Of a stretch of 64,000 nucleotides of DNA, positions 57,798-64,000 are shown one piece after another. The stretch is taken from the NCBI RefSeq assembly GCF_017487405.1, contig NZ_CP062222.1, positions 3,271,001-3,335,000 on the forward strand. Reading direction: 5' to 3'. The first letter of the stretch is position 1. Every line of letters starts with the position of its first letter. Position numbers and translations under genes: made by a program. The stretch is from Brevundimonas goettingensis. GTDB taxonomy: Bacteria; Pseudomonadota; Alphaproteobacteria; Caulobacterales; Caulobacteraceae. Below the pieces are notes generated by a model, which saw nothing but the letters and a program-made list of their open reading frames with translations, did no database searches and was not told the origin of the DNA.

Positions 57798-58904
57798 ATG
57801 ACCTCCCGCATCCGCTCCGCCTATGACATCCGCGTCGACGAGGGCGTTCTGGCCCCCGATCCGGCCCAGGCGCCGCTGATCAAGGCCATGGAGCGGCTGG
57901 AGAAGGACCTGGCGAAGAAGGGACTGTTCGGCGGTCACCGCGAGGTGCGCGGCCTCTACATCTGGGGCCCGCCCGGGCGCGGCAAATCCATGCTGATGGA
58001 CCTGTTCGTTTCCGCCACGCCCGAGCCTAAGAAGCTGCGCGCCCACTTCCACGCCTTCATGGCCCGCATCCACGATCTCGTCCGTCAGTGGCGCGAGGGC
58101 GACAGAAAGCAGCGCCAGGCCGTCTTCGGGACCCACAAGGGCGACGATCCCATCGAGCCGATCGCCGCCCTGATCGCCTCGGAGGCGCGCCTGCTCTGCT
58201 TCGACGAGCTTCAGGTCACCGACATTGCCGACGCCATGATCCTGGGCAGGCTGTTCGACGCCCTGTTCGAGAGGAAGGTGGTGCTGGCCGTCACCTCCAA
58301 CCGCGCGCCCGACGAACTCTACAAGAACGGCATCAACCGCCAGCTCTTCACCCCCTTCATCGACGAGATCAAACAGCGCTGTGTGGTGATCGAGATCGCC
58401 GGCGCCCGCGATTGGCGGCTGAACCGGCTGATGGGCTCGCCCGTCTGGTTCACGGGAGACGCCGACGGCAAGTCCGGCGCGGCCTTCGAGGACCTCTGGA
58501 CCGACCTGCGCGGCGGCGAGCCCGAGGAGGCCGCCCATCTGCAGGTCCTCGGCCGCGACGTGGTCATCGAGCGCACGGCCGGCAGTCTGGCGCGGGCCAC
58601 CTTCGAGGAAATGTGCGCCCGGCCGCTGGGTCCGCAGGACTATCTGGCCATCGCGGCCCGCTTCCACACCCTGTTCCTCGATTCCGTGCCCATCCTCAGC
58701 CCCGACCGGCGCCAGGAGGCGAAGCGGCTCGTGACCCTGATCGACGCCCTCTATGAGGCCGGGACTCGGCTGGTCGTCCGCGCCGAGGCCGAACCCGAGG
58801 CCCTCTATCCGGCCGGCGACGGCGCCTTCGAGTTCGAACGCACCGTCTCGCGCCTGCGCGAGATGTCCAGCGCCTCATGGCTGGAGAAGGCGGAGCACGC
58901 GTAA
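57798..58904 (+). CDS. zapE: AFG1-like ATPase / cell-division protein ZapE
   Basis: 368 residues from ATG 57798. The Walker A motif is GPPGRGKSMLMD, Walker B is LLCFDELQVTDIADA, and sensor 1 is in VVLAVTSNRAPDELY. This is the family order for ZapE/AFG1, an ATPase that modulates the FtsZ ring in bacteria and complex IV subunits in mitochondria. In many alphaproteobacteria zapE neighbours mdh; here mdh is 0.8 kb away in the opposite orientation, with a YbjN-like gene between. Confidence 0.93.
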   Translation: MTSRIRSAYDIRVDEGVLAPDPAQAPLIKAMERLEKDLAKKGLFGGHREVRGLYIWGPPGRGKSMLMDLFVSATPEPKKLRAHFHAFMARIHDLVRQWREGDRKQRQAVFGTHKGDDPIEPIAALIASEARLLCFDELQVTDIADAMILGRLFDALFERKVVLAVTSNRAPDELYKNGINRQLFTPFIDEIKQRCVVIEIAGARDWRLNRLMGSPVWFTGDADGKSGAAFEDLWTDLRGGEPEEAAHLQVLGRDVVIERTAGSLARATFEEMCARPLGPQDYLAIAARFHTLFLDSVPILSPDRRQEAKRLVTLIDALYEAGTRLVVRAEAEPEALYPAGDGAFEFERTVSRLREMSSASWLEKAEHA

Positions 58905-58967
58905 GCGTCACGCACACAACTTCGCCGTAATGGCTGCTAGGCTGGAGCCGAAGCTGGAGGATTTCCG

Positions 58968-59519
58968 ATGACCGTTCTCGCCGCCGCCCTGTCGGCCCTC
59001 GCCCTGTCCGTCACCCCGGTGAGCCAGACTGCGCCCGCTGCGGCGCCCGCCGCCGCACCCGCCGCCACCCCGCGCCCGGCCGTGCTCGGCGTTTCCCCGG
59101 CCGCCGTGATCGCCTGGCTCAACAGCCAGGGCGCGACCGTCGGGGCGATCCAGACGGATCAGGGCCGCCAGTATGTCCGCGTCGACGCCGACGGCCTGGC
59201 CTGGCTGTTGTTCTTCCAGTCCTGCGAGAACGGCCTGTGTTCGGACGTCCAGTTCACCACCGCGGTGTCCAACGCCGCCGTCACCCCCGACGTGATCAAC
59301 GGCTGGAACCGCGACCGCCGCTTCCTCAAGGCCATCTATGAGGCGCCCGAGGGGACCGGCCTGCCCTCGGCCGTGGTCCAGTACGACGTCCTGCTCGGAA
59401 ACGGGGGCCCGGAACAGCTGGCCGACCACCTGTCGATCTGGCGCGGCCTCCTGCCCGAATTCGCCCGCCTGACCACCGGCGCGGGCGCAGCGGCGGCGGC
59501 CCCCGCTCCGGCGAACTAA
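58968..59519 (+). CDS. YbjN-domain protein
   Basis: 183 residues. A hydrophobic Ala-rich N-terminus with a probable signal segment and a Pro/Ala linker (residues 1-45) precede a YbjN-like domain. That domain has VIAWLNSQGA, LAWLLFFQSCENGLCSDVQF (two cysteines, likely a disulfide) and NGWNRDRRFLKAIYE, ending LSIWRGLLPEFARL. The family is a type III secretion chaperone-like fold of uncertain role. It follows zapE by 63 nt. Confidence 0.8.
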   Translation: MTVLAAALSALALSVTPVSQTAPAAAPAAAPAATPRPAVLGVSPAAVIAWLNSQGATVGAIQTDQGRQYVRVDADGLAWLLFFQSCENGLCSDVQFTTAVSNAAVTPDVINGWNRDRRFLKAIYEAPEGTGLPSAVVQYDVLLGNGGPEQLADHLSIWRGLLPEFARLTTGAGAAAAAPAPAN

Positions 59520-59523
59520 CGTT

Positions 59524-59706
59524 CACCTCTCCGTCGCCGAAGGGCGATGGAGAGGACAGATCGGCGCGCAGCGGCGATCAGGACAGGGCGACACCTCTGC
59601 CTGAGGTCCAGATACGAAAAAGGGGCGACCGGCCAAGACCGCGTCGCCCCCTCCTGATCGCTTCGCGATCTGTCCTCCCCATTCGCCTTCGCGAATGGGG
59701 GAGGTG
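59524..59706. repeat. Inverted pair of about 60-nt repeats between the YbjN-like gene and mdh
   Basis: The left unit (59524-59584) and the reverse complement of the right unit (59652-59706) both read CACCTC, a short hairpin with CGAAGG, GG(A/G)GAGGACAGATCG, then CGATCAGGA. Each unit is itself a hairpin. The mdh terminator lies between them. The 201-bp gap 59520-59720 holds nothing else. Confidence 0.7.
59617..59650 (-). terminator. Rho-independent terminator of mdh
   Basis: On the - strand the 8-bp stem GGGGCGAC (59650-59643) pairs with GTCGCCCC (59629-59622) and is followed by five T (59621-59617). It lies 71 nt after the mdh stop, inside the repeat pair. Confidence 0.8.
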
Positions 59707-59720
59707 ACCGCGCCCCTTTA

Positions 59721-61826
<2,106 letters not shown>

Positions 61827-61840
61827 GCATCCCGTCAGGC

Positions 61841-61983
61841 CGTCATCCTCGGGCTCGTCCCGAGGACCCAAGGTTCAGCGGCGCGGACAGGGACGGTCGG
61901 CGACGACCTTGCCGCCCGTACTCACCCTCAACGGATCGGGTCGGGTTCCGCCATGGGTCCTCGGGACGAGCCCGAGGATGACG
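61841..61983. repeat. Perfect 30-bp inverted repeats, one arm inside a coding end
   Basis: 61841-61870 and 61954-61983 are exact reverse complements, 83 nt apart. Each arm itself contains a 7-bp hairpin (CCTCGGG...CCCGAGG). The right arm encodes part of the last residues of the desaturase-family protein (stop at 61928). The words GTCATCC and CCCGAGG recur in intergenic repeats of Caulobacterales and sphingomonads. Confidence 0.8.
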
Positions 61984-62755
61984 GAGCAGGGGCAGCGGTC
62001 GCTTTGAACGGATACGCCAGCTGGCCGAGGAAGTCCCTGGGCACCGGGTCCTCGACGCCGTAGCGTTCGGGCAACCGGCCCTTGGGCAGGCGGAAGCTGC
62101 CGAACAGATGGTCGTAGAAGGCGAACAGGGCTGCGAAATTGCGGTCATAGGCCTCGCGCTGATCCGCATGGTGCCAGTGGTGGAAGGCGGGCGAGCCCAG
62201 CACATGCCTCAGTGGCCCGAAGTCGATCCGCACATTGGCGTGCAGCAGATGGGCATGGGCCTGATAGACGAGGGCGTAGAGGGCCAAGGGGCCGGGCGAG
62301 AAGCCCAGCAGGATCGCCGGACCCGCCGCCGCCGTCGAAAAGAGCAATTGCTCCACCGGATGCACCCGGTGCGAGGCAGCCCAGTCCAGATGCTCGCTCG
62401 AATGATGCACGGCGTGGAACCGCCACAGCGCCGGGACCGCGTGGGAGATGCGGTGGATCCAGTAGACCCCGAGGTCGGACAGCAGCAGGATTTCGACGAA
62501 CTGAAGCCAGTGGGGCTGGGACCGGATCGCCCCGGCGATCGCTTGCGGAACCGCGTGGACCCTCAACAGGCTCAAGGCCACCCCCACCGCGAAGATGCCG
62601 ATACTGATCAGCCAGCCGCCGATGAAGGTGTGCAAGAGGTCTGTGGTCCAGCCCGGCCGCAGCACCCGCTGGCTCCGGTCGCGCGGGATCAGCCGCTCCA
62701 GCAGGATGAAGGCGGCGCCCAGGCCGATCACGAGAGCGAGGTCCTTCAGCGTCAT
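61928..62755 (-). CDS. Sterol desaturase / fatty acid hydroxylase family protein
   Basis: 275 residues. Membrane segments (about 5-20, 42-65, 85-105, 145-170) surround the three histidine clusters of the di-iron family: HRISH, HAVHHSSEHLDWAASH and HHWHHAD. It hydroxylates or desaturates a lipid, possibly a carotenoid, hopanoid or sphingolipid. The final 20 or so residues (SSSGSSRGPMAEPD) come from the repeat element, so the natural C-terminus has probably been replaced. It is convergent with the SIMPL gene. Confidence 0.9.
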   Translation of the reverse strand: MTLKDLALVIGLGAAFILLERLIPRDRSQRVLRPGWTTDLLHTFIGGWLISIGIFAVGVALSLLRVHAVPQAIAGAIRSQPHWLQFVEILLLSDLGVYWIHRISHAVPALWRFHAVHHSSEHLDWAASHRVHPVEQLLFSTAAAGPAILLGFSPGPLALYALVYQAHAHLLHANVRIDFGPLRHVLGSPAFHHWHHADQREAYDRNFAALFAFYDHLFGSFRLPKGRLPERYGVEDPVPRDFLGQLAYPFKATAAPAPSSSGSSRGPMAEPDPIR

Positions 62756-62832
62756 CCGCCCAGGATGACCGATCGTCCTTGCGGGCCGATTAAGGCCCTG
62801 CCGAATTCCTCGCCCGCCGTTAGGATGGGCCC

Positions 62833-63246
62833 ATGACCTTCCAGACCGACCCGCGCCTGATCGCCCATTCCGCCGCCGTCGCCGCCTGGCCCCTGTGCGA
62901 CGTGCGGCTGATGGACGACGCCCGCTTCCCCTGGCTGGTGCTGATACCGCGCGTCGCCGACGCTTCCGAGCTGGACGACCTGTCCCCGGCCGACCGCCCC
63001 GTCCTGATGGCCGAGATGATCCGCGCCGGAGAGATGGTCCGCCGCCTGGGCGAGGCGATGGACCTAGAGGTGCACAAGGTGAACACCGCGGCGCTGGGCA
63101 ATGTCACCGCCCAGCTGCACGTCCATGTCGTCGGTCGCCGCCGCGACGACCCCCTCTGGCCCGACCCCATCTGGGGCCGCGACGGCCGCACCGCCCTGGG
63201 CGATCTTCGGCTGGCGGAGCTCGCCGACCTCGCGGCAGGGCTGTGA
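62833..63246 (+). CDS. HIT-family hydrolase-like protein
   Basis: 137 residues. The HIT-type motif is QLHVHVVGRRRDDPLW, with two of the three canonical histidines, as in the proteobacterial subgroup with DP-W-P following. The start FPWLVLIPR is also typical. It probably binds or hydrolyses a nucleotide derivative; the substrate is unknown. It is divergent from the desaturase gene with 77 bp between. Confidence 0.88.
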   Translation: MTFQTDPRLIAHSAAVAAWPLCDVRLMDDARFPWLVLIPRVADASELDDLSPADRPVLMAEMIRAGEMVRRLGEAMDLEVHKVNTAALGNVTAQLHVHVVGRRRDDPLWPDPIWGRDGRTALGDLRLAELADLAAGL

Positions 63247-63329
63247 AAGCGTGGCCTTATAACCAAAGTTAGTAGCCGCTCAGCGTTCCACCTGACCTAG
63301 ATTTTACGATTGAGTGTCAGGTTCAGACC

Positions 63330-64000
63330 GTGCCCCAAAGTATCTTCGAACCCGCATCCGGTGATGACAGCGCCATGGGCCGTCTGGTCCGGACGGCGTG
63401 CGCCCTGTTTTCGGCGCCCGTGGGCCTGTGCTCCATCTTCGTCGACGACCGGGTCGCCCAGCGCACCCTGATCGGCCTGCCCGGCTTCCCGACATCCCCC
63501 GTCGGCGTCGTCCCCTTCAGCCCGACCCGGCTGCTGATCGCCGAGGGTCCGGGCGCCCTGCTGCTGATCGAGGACGGCCTGACCGACCCGCGCGTCAAGG
63601 ATCTCGATCTGGTCAAGGGCGACAAGGGCCTGCGCTTCTACGCCGGGGCCACGGTCTCGGATCGCTCGGGCAAGGCCGTCGGCTCTTTCGGCGTGATGGA
63701 CTTCAAGCCGCGCCCGCCCCTGAGCGCCGAAGAGATCGACCACCTGCGCCGGTTCGCCGTCATGGCCGGGGATCTGTTCGAACTGGAACGCGACGAACGC
63801 GCCGCCTCGGCCAAGCGCGAGACCCTGGAGCTGGCCGAGTCCATGGCCGGCGTCGGTCACTTCAGCGTCGATGTGACGACCGGTCAGGTGACCTGGTCCG
63901 ACGAGGTCTATCGCATCCACGGGCTCCAGCCCGGGACGGTCGATCCCACCCTGCATTCGGCCATCGGCGCCTATAATCCCGAGGACGCCGCCGTGGTTCG
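63330..64000 (+). CDS. GAF/PAS sensor protein, probable histidine kinase (C-terminus outside window)
   Basis: The open frame reaches the right edge (223 full codons). The start is taken as GTG 63330 (VPQSIFEPASGDDSAMG); ATG 63375 is an alternative that would trim 15 residues. A GAF domain spans about 15-165 (ALFSAPVGLCSIFVDDRVAQ; LRFYAGATVSDRSGKAVGSFGVMD). A PAS_3-type domain begins near residue 180 (AGVGHFSVDVTTGQVTWSDEVYRIHG), a pairing common in HWE/HisKA_2 kinases of alphaproteobacteria. The catalytic part is not in the window. Confidence 0.82.
   Translation, partial: MPQSIFEPASGDDSAMGRLVRTACALFSAPVGLCSIFVDDRVAQRTLIGLPGFPTSPVGVVPFSPTRLLIAEGPGALLLIEDGLTDPRVKDLDLVKGDKGLRFYAGATVSDRSGKAVGSFGVMDFKPRPPLSAEEIDHLRRFAVMAGDLFELERDERAASAKRETLELAESMAGVGHFSVDVTTGQVTWSDEVYRIHGLQPGTVDPTLHSAIGAYNPEDAAVV

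Noticed and set aside
59651..59720. Small + strand coding region before mdh (60 codons at 59695)
   Set aside because: It lies within the repeat and the antisense of the mdh end, with no ribosome site or domain.

Overview
This window is about 64 kb of GC-rich DNA that reads as an ordinary chromosome segment of an alphaproteobacterium, most likely Caulobacteraceae and probably close to Brevundimonas. The genus is an inference from several traits seen together: very high third-position GC, two TonB-dependent receptors, a RegB/RegA (ActS/ActR) redox pair, an mmcB gene with an alphaproteobacterial LexA-type box (GTTC-N7-GTTC), a DivL-like PAS kinase at the left edge, a degenerate CIRCE in front of groESL, and intracellular PHA degradation. 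No tRNA, rRNA, CRISPR array, integrase or complete insertion sequence was recognised.

Layout. 1-6.6 kb: PAS kinase (cut by the edge), a small zincin, then a group of two DUF2141 proteins, a carotenoid oxygenase, a membrane LytTR regulator, a DUF2306 protein and a TetR regulator. 6.8-10.6 kb: TonB receptor plus MFS transporter. 10.8-19.4 kb: TCA genes sucC, sucD, odhA and odhB, with three foreign-looking genes, including a PIN/RHH toxin-antitoxin pair, lodged between sucC and sucD. 19.5-29.8 kb: PHA depolymerase, SCO1, RegB/RegA, mmcB, universal stress protein, pgi, and a third DUF2141 gene. 30.0-32.1 kb: groES-groEL. 32.1-38.7 kb: a GIY-YIG pseudogene, then a LysR-controlled carbonyl/aldehyde block (Zn-alcohol dehydrogenase, nitrile-lyase-like cupin, three tandem aldo/keto reductases, GFA protein). 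39.2-42.7 kb: TonB receptor-PepSY iron-uptake operon with a Fur-like site. 43.2-46.7 kb: Ku and LigD (NHEJ), convergent. 46.8-50.1 kb: a collapsed sigma-54/Fis regulator, then the DUF1800-DUF1501 pair. 50.2-56.3 kb: response regulator, 49-aa protein, Gre-like factor, flavoprotein, serine hydrolase, and DHA2 and RarD transporters. 56.5-64 kb: asd, zapE, a YbjN-like protein, mdh, a frameshifted SIMPL protein, a sterol-desaturase-family protein, a HIT protein, and a GAF/PAS kinase cut by the right edge.

The strongest structural signal outside genes is intergenic repeats that mostly occur as inverted pairs (REPIN/BIME-like). They are found at 997-1097, 24834-24897, 53821-53903, 56303-56472, 59524-59706 and 61841-61983. 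A separate hairpin repeat (2122, 14370 and 57541) shows a compensatory base-pair change between copies. Other points are a 59-residue insertion in the RegB ATP-binding domain and palindromes in front of regA. There are also three decayed or frameshifted genes. No large unknown multi-gene system was found. The least explained items are the repeat families, the sucC/sucD insertion and the DUF2141/carotenoid-oxygenase/LytTR group.
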